A stretch of DNA of 64,000 nucleotides from FACHB-T130 sp042747725 (GCF_042747725.1 NZ_JBHZGO010000048.1:124001-188000), one strand, 5' to 3'; shown: positions 34,958 through 44,481, counted from the first letter of the stretch. Numbers and translations are program-made. The notes: generated from the letters alone by a model not told the origin.

Positions 34958-35998
34958 CTACACGGCTTCTGGCAGCGCCTCAGCGAGGTGAGCCGATTGA
35001 ATAAACTCAGTAAACTTCTCTACTAATTGAGGATTTCTCCAACCTTTTGCCGTTTCTTCTGCAAAAATTTCTAAGGCTTCTGTCGATGTAAACGCCCGTT
35101 TGTAGGGACGTTCGCTTCTCAGGGCATCATAGATATCAATAATTTGAAAAACCTGCGCCAGATAGGGAATCTCCTCTTTAGCCAAACCATCGGGATAACC
35201 CGTTCCATCCCAGCGTTCGTGGTGATGGCGAATAATTGGAATGACGCCCCGCATGGTTCGCAGTGGCTTACAAATTCTCTCACCAATCACGACGTGCTGC
35301 TTCATAATTACCCATTCTTCGTCGTTGAGTTTCCCTGTCTTGAGCAGCACGGCGTCGGGAATGCCCACTTTACCAATGTCATGGAGATAACCTCCCCACA
35401 TCAAATCCCGAACTTGGTTGCGAGAAAGATTCAGAAATTCACCAAAGGCTTTACCCATGTCCACCAGTCGTCCGCAGTGATCGCCAGTCACGGGATCGCG
35501 GCTTTCGACGCTGCGGGCGATCGAGAACAGGACTTGTTCGGCGTGATCCAGGTCTTCATTCAAGCGCTTTTGCTGGACGAGAGATCGGACTCTGGCAGAG
35601 AGTTCTAAGCGATCGAAGGGTTTGGTCAGAAAATCATCTCCACCCGCTTCAATGCCCAGAATGCGCGATCGCCTGTCATTTAGCGCCGTGATGAAAACTA
35701 CCGGGGTCAGGCGGGTTTGTTCGTCTTGTTTTAACTTCCGACACACCTCAAACCCATCCATCCCCGGCATCATTACATCCAGTAGAATTAAATCTGGGTT
35801 GCACTCGACCACACGCTTCAATGCATCTGGCCCACTTTCTGCCTCCAAAACTTCGTAGCCTTCCACCGACAGCAGTGCTACCGCCGTCATGCGGCTGGAG
35901 GGATGATCGTCAACAACCAGAATTTTGGGCAACTCCGAATCTAGAAAGTTCACTGAAGAAAACCTTGTTTGAGAAGCAGCGGTTGATAAATTGAGCAT
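34958..35998 (-). CDS. Response regulator with HD-GYP output domain
   Basis: This 346-residue protein has a CheY-like receiver at about residues 25-140 (phospho-acceptor in LILLDVMMPGMDG near 74, Lys-Pro in DDFLTKPFD), then a helical linker, and an HD-GYP domain at about 155-335. The HD-GYP signatures are HDIGKVGIPD and HHERWDGTGYPDG. HD-GYP enzymes hydrolyse cyclic di-GMP; the GYP triplet is intact, so activity is likely. The kinase partner is not adjacent. It probably acts in the cytoplasm to lower c-di-GMP on phosphorylation. Confidence 0.94.
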   Translation of the reverse strand: MLNLSTAASQTRFSSVNFLDSELPKILVVDDHPSSRMTAVALLSVEGYEVLEAESGPDALKRVVECNPDLILLDVMMPGMDGFEVCRKLKQDEQTRLTPVVFITALNDRRSRILGIEAGGDDFLTKPFDRLELSARVRSLVQQKRLNEDLDHAEQVLFSIARSVESRDPVTGDHCGRLVDMGKAFGEFLNLSRNQVRDLMWGGYLHDIGKVGIPDAVLLKTGKLNDEEWVIMKQHVVIGERICKPLRTMRGVIPIIRHHHERWDGTGYPDGLAKEEIPYLAQVFQIIDIYDALRSERPYKRAFTSTEALEIFAEETAKGWRNPQLVEKFTEFIQSAHLAEALPEAV

Positions 35999-36000
35999 GA

Positions 36001-36363
36001 TTTACAACATAAATTTGTTTTTAGTATGAGCGAATAGCTTAATCCTGAAATCGGGTTTTTCACGGATATTCACAGTACCCATGCGAAATCTTGATTGCAG
36101 CTTCACTCTTCAAACATGAAAGTGTAGATTTAATCTTCCGATCGCCTACAAAATTTTAGGGATTTTCTGGATGTCCGGGGTCTGTCAAGCCCTTCTAAAA
36201 AGTTAATAATATTTCACTTGAGCGGTTGCAAAGAATGCTACGATTATACACCGCAGTTTGGAAGCCGACAAAGTGGGCGATCGCATTGAATCCCAATCGG
36301 GGACTGAAATAGCCAGCACTGTTTGCAAGCAGAGGTTTCCTCTAAAGCACGATTCTTGTGGAG
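36001..36363. other. Spacer with a two-copy degenerate repeat
   Basis: No gene is visible. The right end carries a roughly 70-base segment (36283-36350) that is repeated with changes at 36363-36431, a period of about 81 bases. The second copy overlaps the 3' end of the MnmD-like gene. The remainder is A+T-rich spacer around the start of the HD-GYP gene. Confidence 0.5.
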
Positions 36364-37251
36364 CTATTGAATTCCGAGCCGGGATGGAAATAACCAACGC
36401 TTTTTCCAATGAGAGGTTGGCTCTAAAGCACTGGCTTGTCGATCGATTTGACGACGCTGCAAGATCGCATCAGCGGGGTCACACAGATGAGGATCGCGGT
36501 AGGGAATGGCAGCTTGCGAATGCAAATGCTCTTGTTCTTGTACTGAAAGTGCCGCTAAATCTAGGGTTGTGAAACTGGCGACCGTTCCAGGCGATCGCCT
36601 TCCCACGGGTACTGTTGCGCCAATTTGTAACCCTGCTGCCATCAGGGCAGTCCGCACCGCCGCCGCACAAGAATAAGTGGCAAGTCTGCCATCGGGTTTT
36701 AAGCACTTGGCAACCCAGCCAAGAAACTCCACCGTCCACAGTTGCGGACATCGGGGGGGTGAAAAAGGATCGAGAAAAATCGCATCTGCCCGGAAGTTTG
36801 AGTGATATACCTGCTGAATCGTTGCTCTGGCATCTCCCACGATTAGCTGAGCATTGAGGCGTTCGGTCTGAACTTTGCCAGAAGTGGCTAGCTGGTGGAA
36901 AATTGGGGCGTGTTCTGGGCTCCAGTGGTTCAGGAGATGGTGCGCGATCGCTGCTTTTGGCACCGCTACATCTAATTCTAGCCCCACCCACTCCACCCGA
37001 CAATTCGGATTCACTGCCCAAATTGTTTCCAAAGCCGCTGCCGTGTTGTAACCAAGACCGTAACAAATATCCAACAAATGTAATATTGGTTGCTGTGCTT
37101 TCTGCCTGAGTTGAGTGGGTTCGACAAACTTAAGTTCGGCTTCCTTCTTCGCACCCTGCTGACTATGAAAAGTTTCGCCAAACTCTTCTGAAAAGAAGGT
37201 GAATGAGCCATCAGCGGTTAGTTGGGGTGTAAAGATACCTATGTCTTGCAT
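36364..37251 (-). CDS. MnmC/MnmD-type tRNA 5-methylaminomethyl-2-thiouridine methyltransferase
   Basis: The 295-residue protein is a SAM-dependent methyltransferase of the MnmD type that finishes mnm5s2U at the tRNA wobble position. It has the PTADGSFTFFSEEFGETFHS opening, motif I as LDICYGLGYNT and the family motif LDPFSPPRCPQLWTVEF with the Asp-Pro-Phe catalytic stretch. Only the methyltransferase domain is present, without the FAD-dependent oxidase half found in E. coli MnmC, as in other cyanobacteria. The last 20 residues are encoded by a degenerate repeat copy, so the tail is probably non-conserved. The start used is the ATG at 37251 (MQDIG), six codons inside an earlier one. Confidence 0.88.
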   Translation of the reverse strand: MQDIGIFTPQLTADGSFTFFSEEFGETFHSQQGAKKEAELKFVEPTQLRQKAQQPILHLLDICYGLGYNTAAALETIWAVNPNCRVEWVGLELDVAVPKAAIAHHLLNHWSPEHAPIFHQLATSGKVQTERLNAQLIVGDARATIQQVYHSNFRADAIFLDPFSPPRCPQLWTVEFLGWVAKCLKPDGRLATYSCAAAVRTALMAAGLQIGATVPVGRRSPGTVASFTTLDLAALSVQEQEHLHSQAAIPYRDPHLCDPADAILQRRQIDRQASALEPTSHWKKRWLFPSRLGIQ

Positions 37252-37269
37252 TTGGCAGATAAAACCCAT

Positions 37270-37719
37270 AGTTTGTTTCCTAGTTTAGAGATTTACCTTA
37301 TAGATTAATTGGGCGTAAATTTTCTAACTTTCTATCCGAGCGCCGTTTCCAGTTGTTGGAAATCCTGCGTAATTTAGCCGAAAAAATCGTCATACTGTTT
37401 TTCTGGAAAAATTGATGCTTGTTGTGAGCGGGTAATACCATTTGGGTGATGAGGCGCTACAGAAACGATTCCCCAACAGGGCTTAAAAAGGGGGCTAAGA
37501 AGTCTTATACGTTGCAAACAAAAAACAAAATGGTATAACAGATGAATTCATTAAAAAAAATGGGGAGGGTAGTGAAGGTGTGTCTAACTACATAAAAGAT
37601 ATATTTTAGCCAGGAAGGAGAGTAAATTGAGCATACTGCCCCACTCGGTATCGGCAACTACAGATGCGATCGCTCCCTGAAGACTTGTACACTGTTTTTG
37701 ATTGCAGAGAGTCAAGTCA
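37270..37719. other. Spacer with a possible mini inverted-repeat element
   Basis: No gene is supported in this divergent spacer. ATACCATTT at 37435-37443 and AAATGGTAT at 37528-37536 form terminal inverted repeats about 100 bases apart, the layout of a small non-autonomous element, but with short arms and no clear target duplication. The remainder is A+T-rich promoter-type sequence. Confidence 0.4.
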
Positions 37720-38565
37720 ATGACCGATACCCCTTTTGTCGTTTCCGCCCAGTGGCTTTCCGAACACCTGAACGTTAGCGCAGCGGCTCTTGCGGAGCTT
37801 TTGCAAGTTGTAGTAGTGGATTGTCGCTTTTCCCTTGCCGATCCGGAATTGGGACACCAGCAGTATCTCACCAGTCACATTCCCGGTGCCCACTATCTGG
37901 ATCTCAACAAAGACCTTTCTGCACCCGTAGGACAGCATGGGGGAAGACATCCCTTGCCCAATCCAGATGAGTTAGCGAATAAGTTAGCAGCGATTGGGGT
38001 GAATTGTCAGGAAACCTTGGTTGTCGCCTACGATGATTCCCGGTTTGCCTTTGCTGCACGTCTCTGGTGGCTGCTGCGCTACCTGGGGCACGATCGCGTG
38101 GCTTTGTTAGACGGCGGCTTTTCGGGATGGCAGAGAGAGGAATATCCCGTTACAGACACCCGTACAACGCCTCAGATGGGCAAGTTTGTGCCTCAGGTGC
38201 GACAAGACTGGGTGGTAGATATTGAAACCGTCAAAGCCAGAAAAGACTTGCCTGGGGTGGTACTGGTAGATTCGCGGGAAGGCGATCGCTATCGAGGCGA
38301 ACGAGAACCCATTGACCCGATCGCCGGTCATATCCCCGGAGCCGTAAACTATTCTTGGCAGGAAGTATCGAGTAGCCAATCTTACCTACGACCGATGACG
38401 GAACAACGCGAACGATGGGTAGGCTTAGAACAAGCTGAGGAGGTTTTAGTCTACTGCGGTTCTGGCGTCACCGCCTGCGTTAATCTATTGTCTTTGGAAA
38501 TAGCCGGACTTCAGACTGGCAAGCTATATGCTGGTAGTTGGAGTGATTGGTGTTCCTACCTGTAA
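37720..38565 (+). CDS. Sulfurtransferase with two rhodanese domains
   Basis: The 281-residue protein has two rhodanese modules of about 130 residues. The first carries the typical CRFSLADP and AHYLDLN segments, the second has the active-site cysteine in CGSGVTA near residue 252. It moves sulfur from thiosulfate or 3-mercaptopyruvate to a thiol acceptor, probably in the cytoplasm. The start is the ATG at 37720; an in-frame TTG at 37702 would add six residues and looks less likely. It stands alone. Confidence 0.93.
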   Translation: MTDTPFVVSAQWLSEHLNVSAAALAELLQVVVVDCRFSLADPELGHQQYLTSHIPGAHYLDLNKDLSAPVGQHGGRHPLPNPDELANKLAAIGVNCQETLVVAYDDSRFAFAARLWWLLRYLGHDRVALLDGGFSGWQREEYPVTDTRTTPQMGKFVPQVRQDWVVDIETVKARKDLPGVVLVDSREGDRYRGEREPIDPIAGHIPGAVNYSWQEVSSSQSYLRPMTEQRERWVGLEQAEEVLVYCGSGVTACVNLLSLEIAGLQTGKLYAGSWSDWCSYL

Positions 38566-38879
38566 ATACTATAAAGGCAGTGCCTAAATGCTTGCCCTAA
38601 CTATAAGATAGTGCCCACTAGGACAGTAACAGAGTCCTCAACTAAGGTAGAGTTTAAAGAAGAAGTTATGTTTGACTTTATCAGTGCTGTTCCCCTTTTT
38701 AGACTTTAATCGCCGATTTTGCCCTGAAAACCCCCTGAATGCCAGTGTGGTTTGGGTACGGAAAGATAAAAAAGAATTGGGATTGCACTAAAGTACTTAT
38801 GAATAACTATTCGTAACAAATTGCTAGAATAAATCATTCCGCTTAAATTCTTTCCTACAAATTTTAGGTCTTAGTTTCT
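38566..38879. other. Spacer without a supported gene
   Basis: No open frame or strong stem-loop was found in these 314 bases between the rhodanese and NYN genes. The right end is A+T-rich and should hold the promoter of the NYN gene. Confidence 0.35.
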
Positions 38880-39401
38880 ATGGCTTGCTTAATGAACCGT
38901 CTTTCTATTTTTGTAGACGGGAACAATATGTTCTACGCTCAACAAAAAAATGGTTGGTTTTTCGATCCTAGACGAGTATTGGAGTACTTCAGAAAGGAAC
39001 AGCCAGATACAAATCTGATCAATGCCTTCTGGTACACCGGGCTAAAAGATCCACAGGATCAGCGGGGATTTCGAGACGCACTAATTAGCCTGGGATACAC
39101 CGTCCGCACGAAAATTCTTAAAGAATATTACGATGACACTTCCGGGCGCTATTCGCAAAAGGCAAACTTAGATATTGAAATTGTTGTCGATATGTTTAAT
39201 ACAGTAGAGCAGTACGACCGGGTAATTTTATTCAGTGGAGATGGGGATTTTGAACGAGCCATCGAATTGTTACGTTCTAAAAATACACATATTACAGTAG
39301 TGTCTACTGAAGGAATGATAGCTAGAGAGCTGAGAAATGCAACAGACCGCTACATAGACCTGAACGAAATTCGGGAATTTATTGAAAAAACTGAATATTA
39401 G
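38880..39401 (+). CDS. LabA-like NYN-domain protein
   Basis: The 173-residue protein is a single NYN (PIN-like) domain of the LabA/DUF88 family. The acidic metal-site residues are visible in FVDGNNMFYAQ near residue 12 and in the later VILFSGDGDFERAI stretch, consistent with RNA nuclease activity. LabA in Synechococcus affects the amplitude of circadian gene expression, and some relatives act in RNA turnover. The true start may be the fifth residue Met (38892). It is monocistronic. Confidence 0.92.
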   Translation: MACLMNRLSIFVDGNNMFYAQQKNGWFFDPRRVLEYFRKEQPDTNLINAFWYTGLKDPQDQRGFRDALISLGYTVRTKILKEYYDDTSGRYSQKANLDIEIVVDMFNTVEQYDRVILFSGDGDFERAIELLRSKNTHITVVSTEGMIARELRNATDRYIDLNEIREFIEKTEY

Positions 39402-39497
39402 CCCTCAAACCTTAGTTTTTTTGGCTATAACTAATTAGCAAGAACTAATGACTAACGGCTAATGAATCAAAGTTGAAAGATGTGTTTTTTTTGACCT

Positions 39498-41108
39498 ATG
39501 AAAGTTCAACCTAACCAAGACCGGATTATTATTTTCGATACGACCCTTCGAGATGGGGAACAGTGTCCAGGCGCGACTCTGAATGTAGACGAAAAGCTGA
39601 GTATTGCGCGACAATTGGCTCGTTTGGGCGTGGATGTGATTGAAGCGGGTTTCGCTTATGCTAGCCCAGGAGATTTCGAGGCAATTCAGAAAATTGCGAA
39701 GACAGTAGGGACACAAGAGGGTCCCGTTATCTGTAGTTTGGCAAGAGCGATCAAAGCAGATATTGAAGCCGCCGCAGAATCGCTAAAACCGGCGGTAAAG
39801 GGTAGGATTCACACATTTATATCGACATCTGATATTCACTTAGAATATCAGCTAAGAAAGACAAGGGCTGAAGTGTTAGCGATCGCAGAAGAAATGGTCG
39901 CCTACGCTAAATCCTTCATGGATGATGTAGAATTCTCCCCAATGGATGCCGCTCGCTCCGATCCAGATTTCCTCTACCAAGTTTTAGAGCGGACGATTGC
40001 AGCGGGTGCCAAAACCGTCAATATTCCCGATACAGTTGGTTACATGACTCCCAGTGAGTTTGGTGACTTAATTAAGGGAATTAAAGAGAACGTGCCGAAT
40101 ATTGACCAAGCAATCATTTCCGTACACGGTCATAATGACTTAGGCTTGGCGGTTGCCAACTTCTTGGAAGCCGTGAAAAATGGCGCACTACAGCTAGAAT
40201 GCACCATCAACGGCATTGGCGAAAGAGCGGGGAATGCGTCGCTGGAAGAATTGGTGATGGCACTCCACGTCCGGCGTCAGTATTACAATCCATTTTTAGG
40301 ACGCCCAGCAGACTCAGAAGAACCCCTCACGAATATTGATACAAAGCAGATTTACAAAACATCCCGGTTAGTTTCTAACTTAACAGGGATGTTGGTGCAG
40401 CCAAATAAAGCAATTGTGGGCGCAAATGCCTTTGCACACGAGTCTGGCATTCACCAAGATGGGGTGCTGAAAAACAAGCTCACCTACGAAATAATGGATG
40501 CCCAATCTATCGGCTTAACCGATAATCAGATTGTACTGGGCAAACATTCCGGTCGCCATGCCTTTAGCGCTCGACTGAAAGAATTGGGATTTGAACTATC
40601 AGAAAGCGAGTTAAATAAAGCCTTTCTGAAGTTCAAAGACTTAGCGGATAAAAAGAAAGAAATCACCGATTGGGATTTGGAAGCGATCGCTAACGATGAA
40701 ATCCAACAAGCCCCAGAACTTTTCCGCTTAGAATTGGTGCAAGTATCTTGCGGTAGCAACTCCCAGCCTACCGCAACCGTAACACTTCGCACTCCTGCCG
40801 GAGTTGAACTCACAGACGCCGCTATTGGTACGGGACCCGTAGATGCCGTTTATAAAGCAATCAATCGCGTCGTCAACGTCCCCAACCAACTGATTGAATT
40901 TTCCGTTCAATCTGTAACCGCTGGAATTGACGCCATCGGAGAAGTCACGATTCGCCTACGGCACCACGATCGAGTATTCTCCGGTCATGCTGCCAACACC
41001 GATATCATCGTCGCCTCCGCCCAAGCCTATGTCAACGCCCTGAATCGGTTGTATGCTGCCTTGGAAAAAGAAGAGACGCGCTCAGCCGTAATTTCTCAAA
41101 AAGTATAA
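39498..41108 (+). CDS. leuA: 2-isopropylmalate synthase
   Basis: LeuA condenses acetyl-CoA with 2-oxoisovalerate, the first committed step of leucine synthesis. The 536-residue protein begins with the HMGL-like signature FDTTLRDGEQCPGATL, has the metal-binding HGHNDLG loop and the GIGERAGNASLEE segment in the catalytic domain. The C-terminal regulatory domain (about residues 395-520), which binds leucine for feedback inhibition, is present. Length is normal. No leuB/C/D genes are adjacent. Confidence 0.97.
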   Translation: MKVQPNQDRIIIFDTTLRDGEQCPGATLNVDEKLSIARQLARLGVDVIEAGFAYASPGDFEAIQKIAKTVGTQEGPVICSLARAIKADIEAAAESLKPAVKGRIHTFISTSDIHLEYQLRKTRAEVLAIAEEMVAYAKSFMDDVEFSPMDAARSDPDFLYQVLERTIAAGAKTVNIPDTVGYMTPSEFGDLIKGIKENVPNIDQAIISVHGHNDLGLAVANFLEAVKNGALQLECTINGIGERAGNASLEELVMALHVRRQYYNPFLGRPADSEEPLTNIDTKQIYKTSRLVSNLTGMLVQPNKAIVGANAFAHESGIHQDGVLKNKLTYEIMDAQSIGLTDNQIVLGKHSGRHAFSARLKELGFELSESELNKAFLKFKDLADKKKEITDWDLEAIANDEIQQAPELFRLELVQVSCGSNSQPTATVTLRTPAGVELTDAAIGTGPVDAVYKAINRVVNVPNQLIEFSVQSVTAGIDAIGEVTIRLRHHDRVFSGHAANTDIIVASAQAYVNALNRLYAALEKEETRSAVISQKV

Positions 41109-41145
41109 AACGCAAACAGCAACAGAGGTACGCAAAGTGAGATTA

Positions 41146-41192
41146 TCCTTTGCGTACCGAGAGTGCTTACCTTTGCGTACCGAGAGCGTTTA
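41146..41192 (+). repeat. Two copies of a short dispersed motif
   Basis: A TTTGCGTACCGAGAGCGTT-type 19-mer occurs at 41150-41168 and 41173-41191 after the leuA stop, and once more at 6887-6905 after the CDF gene. It is too short for an insertion element but recurs in spacers and may be part of a terminator or a REP-like unit. Confidence 0.5.
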
Positions 41193-41202
41193 ATTCTTAA
41201 TC

Positions 41203-41997
41203 ATGGATATTTTTGACAAAGAGAAAAAATTCCACGATCAATGGGCATCCACCATTGATGTAGATGGAATCAAAGTTAAAGATTATTTTGAAGCTTGTAC
41301 TGCCCCTGAAAACCGTTTCATCCTCAGAAAACTGGGAGATATCAGAGGCAAAAGGCTTCTCGATTTAGGGTGTGGTGCTGGAGAAAATAGCGTTTACTTT
41401 GCCAAAAAAGGGGCGCTGTGCGTGGCATCTGACTACTCTCCTGGCATGGTGGAAGTAGCGCTGCAACTGGCAGTGAGGAACGGCGTCGAGATTGAGGGGC
41501 GAACCATGAATGCGATCGCTCTCGACTGTCCTGATAATAGCTTCGATATCGTCTACGCCTCGAATTTGTTGCACCATTTGCCAAACCCGAAACTCGCAAT
41601 TCGGGAAATGCACCGGGTTCTTAAACCAGGTGGAAAAGCTTGTTTTTGGGACCCCCTGAAACACAATCCAGTCATTAATGTGTACCGGCGGATTGCTACG
41701 AAAGTGCGAACTGAAGATGAAACGCCGCTGGATATTAATATTGTAAATTTTGTAAAATCCCAGTTTTCAGAAACGTCTTACGATACGTTTTGGTTGGCGA
41801 CGCTGTGGATTTTTTTACGCTTCTATTTGATTGAAAAAATCGATCCAAATCAGGAGCGTTACTGGAAGAAAATTATTATTGAACATGAAAGATTAGCACC
41901 TAATTATCAACGGTTAGAGAAGATGGATGCAGGTTTGAAAAAGATTCCTTTAATGAAGCGTTTTGCCTGGAATCTTGCTGTAGTCGCAACGAAATGA
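41203..41997 (+). CDS. Class I SAM-dependent methyltransferase
   Basis: The 264-residue protein carries motif I as LLDLGCGAGENSVYFA at about residues 49-64, motif II as SDYSPGMV, and the DIVYASNLLHHLPNP post-motif stretch. It belongs to the Methyltransf_11/25 group. The C-terminal 100 residues are less conserved and hydrophobic-basic, which fits a lipid or large substrate, but the substrate is not known. A palindromic mini-element follows 65 bases downstream. Confidence 0.88.
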   Translation: MDIFDKEKKFHDQWASTIDVDGIKVKDYFEACTAPENRFILRKLGDIRGKRLLDLGCGAGENSVYFAKKGALCVASDYSPGMVEVALQLAVRNGVEIEGRTMNAIALDCPDNSFDIVYASNLLHHLPNPKLAIREMHRVLKPGGKACFWDPLKHNPVINVYRRIATKVRTEDETPLDINIVNFVKSQFSETSYDTFWLATLWIFLRFYLIEKIDPNQERYWKKIIIEHERLAPNYQRLEKMDAGLKKIPLMKRFAWNLAVVATK

Positions 41998-42062
41998 TCT
42001 GCACTTCTAAGGTAAACGAAAGGTGGGATTAATTAATCTTGTAGGGGGAGCATCCCGATGAC

Positions 42063-42170
42063 AGCAAATATACGCCCACAGGCTTCTAGCCTGGGGCTAA
42101 ACAAACAAAGCCTGCCTTCGGCAGGCTTTGTTTGTTTAGCCGCGAATGCGAGTCGTCGGACATTTTTACT
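42063..42170. repeat. Palindromic mini-element, copy B
   Basis: This 108-base element is a relative of 28608-28738, sharing the GCAAATATACGCCCACAGGC start, the AGCCTGCCTTCG/GGCAGGCTTTG hairpin and the GTCGTCGGACATTTTTACT end. Like copy A it lies between convergent genes and stops two bases before the stop codon of the leftward gene, here obgE. It may function as a terminator for the methyltransferase gene. Confidence 0.8.
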
Positions 42171-42172
42171 TT

Positions 42173-43192
42173 CTAATTATTAATGGTTGCTAGTTCATCC
42201 AGTTGAGCGAGGGTTTGCCAAACTTCCTGTAACATTGGGTCTAGTCCAATCCGAGCAACTGCTGAAATCAGGAAAACTGGTGCATGACTTAACTGACGAA
42301 GCTGTTGCGCGATCGCTTCCACATCATTATCTGGATCGATCGCATCCACCTTGCTCAGTGCCACAATTTGCGGACGATCTGCCAGTCCCCGACCGTAAGA
42401 GTGCAACTCTTGCTGTATGGTTTGATACGCGCCGATGGGATCTTCGCTGGTCGCATCAATCAAGTGCAGCAGTAATCGGGTGCGCTCGATATGACGCAAA
42501 AAGTCGTGTCCCAACCCGGCACCCGTATGGGCACCCTCAATTAAACCAGGAATATCAGCAAATACAGTGCCGTCGCCGCTGGGTTTGCGTACCACACCCA
42601 AATTCGGCACCAACGTTGTAAAAGGATAATCTGCTACCTTCGGTCGTGCCGCTGAAATCGCCGAAATCAGCGTAGACTTACCGGCATTGGGTAAACCAAT
42701 AATCCCCACCTCAGCTAAGAGCTTCAATTCCAAACGCAACTGCCGTTTTTCACCTGGCAACCCGTCTAAAGCATAATCCGGCGCTCGATTCCGGTTGCTC
42801 AGGAAGTGCTGATTTCCCAGCCCTCCCTTGCCACCCTGAGCCACACAGAAAGTTTGCCCTGTCTCGACCAAATCGCCCAACAACTCATCCGTTTCGGCAT
42901 CATAAACCATCGTGCCACGGGGAATATGAATCACGCGATCGCGCCCCGCTGCACCCGTGCGATTATTTGGCCCTCCGCGCGAACCATCTTCAGCCTTGAA
43001 ACGATGGGTATACTTGAAGTCCAGCAAGGTTTGCAAATTCTCAACCACCTCTAGAATCAGCGAACCACCGCGACCGCCATTTCCCCCGGATGGTCCCCCA
43101 GCTGGCACATATTTTTCCCGTCGAAAAGCGACAATTCCATCGCCGCCTTTCCCAGCCTCAACTTCAACTTCTACCTGATCGATAAATTGCAT
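42173..43192 (-). CDS. obgE: GTPase Obg (CgtA)
   Basis: Obg is an essential ribosome-associated GTPase in 50S assembly and stress signalling. The 339-residue protein has the glycine-rich Obg fold at about residues 1-158 (FRREKYVPAGGPSGGNGGRGG), followed by a GTPase domain with P-loop GLPNAGKST at about 166, DIPG switch and the SKVD specificity motif. It lacks a long C-terminal extension, as in other cyanobacteria. Confidence 0.98.
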   Translation of the reverse strand: MQFIDQVEVEVEAGKGGDGIVAFRREKYVPAGGPSGGNGGRGGSLILEVVENLQTLLDFKYTHRFKAEDGSRGGPNNRTGAAGRDRVIHIPRGTMVYDAETDELLGDLVETGQTFCVAQGGKGGLGNQHFLSNRNRAPDYALDGLPGEKRQLRLELKLLAEVGIIGLPNAGKSTLISAISAARPKVADYPFTTLVPNLGVVRKPSGDGTVFADIPGLIEGAHTGAGLGHDFLRHIERTRLLLHLIDATSEDPIGAYQTIQQELHSYGRGLADRPQIVALSKVDAIDPDNDVEAIAQQLRQLSHAPVFLISAVARIGLDPMLQEVWQTLAQLDELATINN

Positions 43193-43295
43193 AAATTTCC
43201 TTTGCTAATTGCTAATTGTTACTGATAGTTTGCTCCGGGATGCCATGAACCATGAACCATGAATCATGAACCATTAGCCATTAGCCAGTCTTCCA

Positions 43296-43982
43296 TTAAC
43301 AATACGGTGACACATCTTCACCACAATCATCCGCCAAATAGGACAAAGCTCGGAAGCGCAAACCCACTAATTGCTCGTAGATGGGATTGAGCTTACATAG
43401 CGGTGGGATGTGGACAATTTTGTGACCAAATAGCTTGACATCGCGCTCAAACGGGCACTGGGAAGGAATCATTTTGCACAAGAATCTTGCTAATCGCGGA
43501 TCGTGAATTTCTAACCCATCTAGCCATACCCGTACTGGTCGCAGCACATCCCGCTGCCGAATGCGAGCCGCTACTCCTTTATCCGAGTCAGAAGAAATCT
43601 CGCTTTCTGGGGTAGGAATAAGCGTTTGCCGCAGCAATAAAAGCGCCTTTGGCTGCTGTCCCAATGCCTGACAAAATTGGAATAGCAATTCATCTTCGCT
43701 GGAGGAATAAACGCCATCTGCTACTGCCACCATAACAGCGGTACGCAGGAAATCTTCTGCGCCTCTGGCGTCTTGCTTAAAAGCCGCTGCTAATTCATCG
43801 GCAGTAATCGGTTCGAGCGATCCCAAATCTGTTTTGGGCGCTACTTCGTTCTGAGTCAGCGATGAAATTAATTTTTGTTCTTCGGCGTCAAAATTGCCGT
43901 CTGCCCAGGCAACCATTAGCAAGCCGCGTATCCAAACCGCCATTTGCTCGCTGGTGTAGGGAGATTTAAGTACGCTCGTCAT
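43296..43982 (-). CDS. TerB-like protein with Mo-dependent nitrogenase C-terminal domain
   Basis: The 228-residue protein has an N-terminal TerB-like helical domain (residues about 9-115, RGLLMVAWADGNFDAEE and DFLRTAVMVAVADGVYS). The C-terminal Mo-nitro_C domain is at about 145-228, with FLCKMIPSQCPFERDVKLFG and CKLNPIYEQLVGLRFRAL, and ends in a conserved DDCGEDVSPYC tail with several cysteines. The domain name derives from an old annotation and does not show nitrogen fixation; no nif genes are in the window. Function is unknown. Confidence 0.88.
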   Translation of the reverse strand: MTSVLKSPYTSEQMAVWIRGLLMVAWADGNFDAEEQKLISSLTQNEVAPKTDLGSLEPITADELAAAFKQDARGAEDFLRTAVMVAVADGVYSSSEDELLFQFCQALGQQPKALLLLRQTLIPTPESEISSDSDKGVAARIRQRDVLRPVRVWLDGLEIHDPRLARFLCKMIPSQCPFERDVKLFGHKIVHIPPLCKLNPIYEQLVGLRFRALSYLADDCGEDVSPYC

Positions 43983-44098
43983 AACACTCTGATTTGCTTG
44001 AATTTACGTTGCGATCGCTTTGAGTCGATTCTAGCTCTGGCTCTGCCTCGGATGGCTGTAAACTTAGAGACGGATCTCCTCACTTTATTGATATTTCT

Positions 44099-44467
44099 GT
44101 GAATTCACCAGAATTTGGATTATTCCTGATTTCGATCCTAGCGAGCGTTGCAGGGCAATTTTTGCTCAAAGCTGGAGCTTTGAAGTTAGGCAGAGTCAAT
44201 GCAGTTAATTGGAACAGTCATCTTTTAAGCATTCTCAGTACACCAGAACTTCTAGCGGGTCTGGCTTGCTATGGTTTAGGGGCGTTTGTTTACATCTTGC
44301 TACTGACGCGGGTGAATCTCAGCATCGCTGGTCCTGCGGTGAGTCTGACTTATGTATTCTCTGTGCTGCTGGGTTATTTTATTTTCCGAGAAGCGATTCC
44401 CTTGAGCCGTGTGGTAGGTTTGGGTCTGATTGTCAGCGGCGTGGTGTTGGTGATTTGGAAAAATTAA
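44099..44467 (+). CDS. Small EamA/SMR-type membrane transporter
   Basis: The 122-residue protein has four predicted transmembrane segments (about residues 5-22, 44-66, 72-90, 98-118), half the size of a typical ten-helix EamA exporter and close to the SMR class. It may work as a dimer. It shows the typical SLTYVFSVLLGYFIFREAIPLSRVVGLGLIVSGV end. The substrate is unknown. The GTG start fits the frame; no later ATG is plausible. A nested palindrome follows at 44482-44544. Confidence 0.8.
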   Translation: MNSPEFGLFLISILASVAGQFLLKAGALKLGRVNAVNWNSHLLSILSTPELLAGLACYGLGAFVYILLLTRVNLSIAGPAVSLTYVFSVLLGYFIFREAIPLSRVVGLGLIVSGVVLVIWKN

Positions 44468-44481
44468 ATTTAGTGATTACG

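Noticed and set aside
36283..36431. Possible CRISPR array
   Set aside because: There are just two degenerate copies of about 70 bases with little between them, not the regular 25-45 base repeats and unique spacers of an array.
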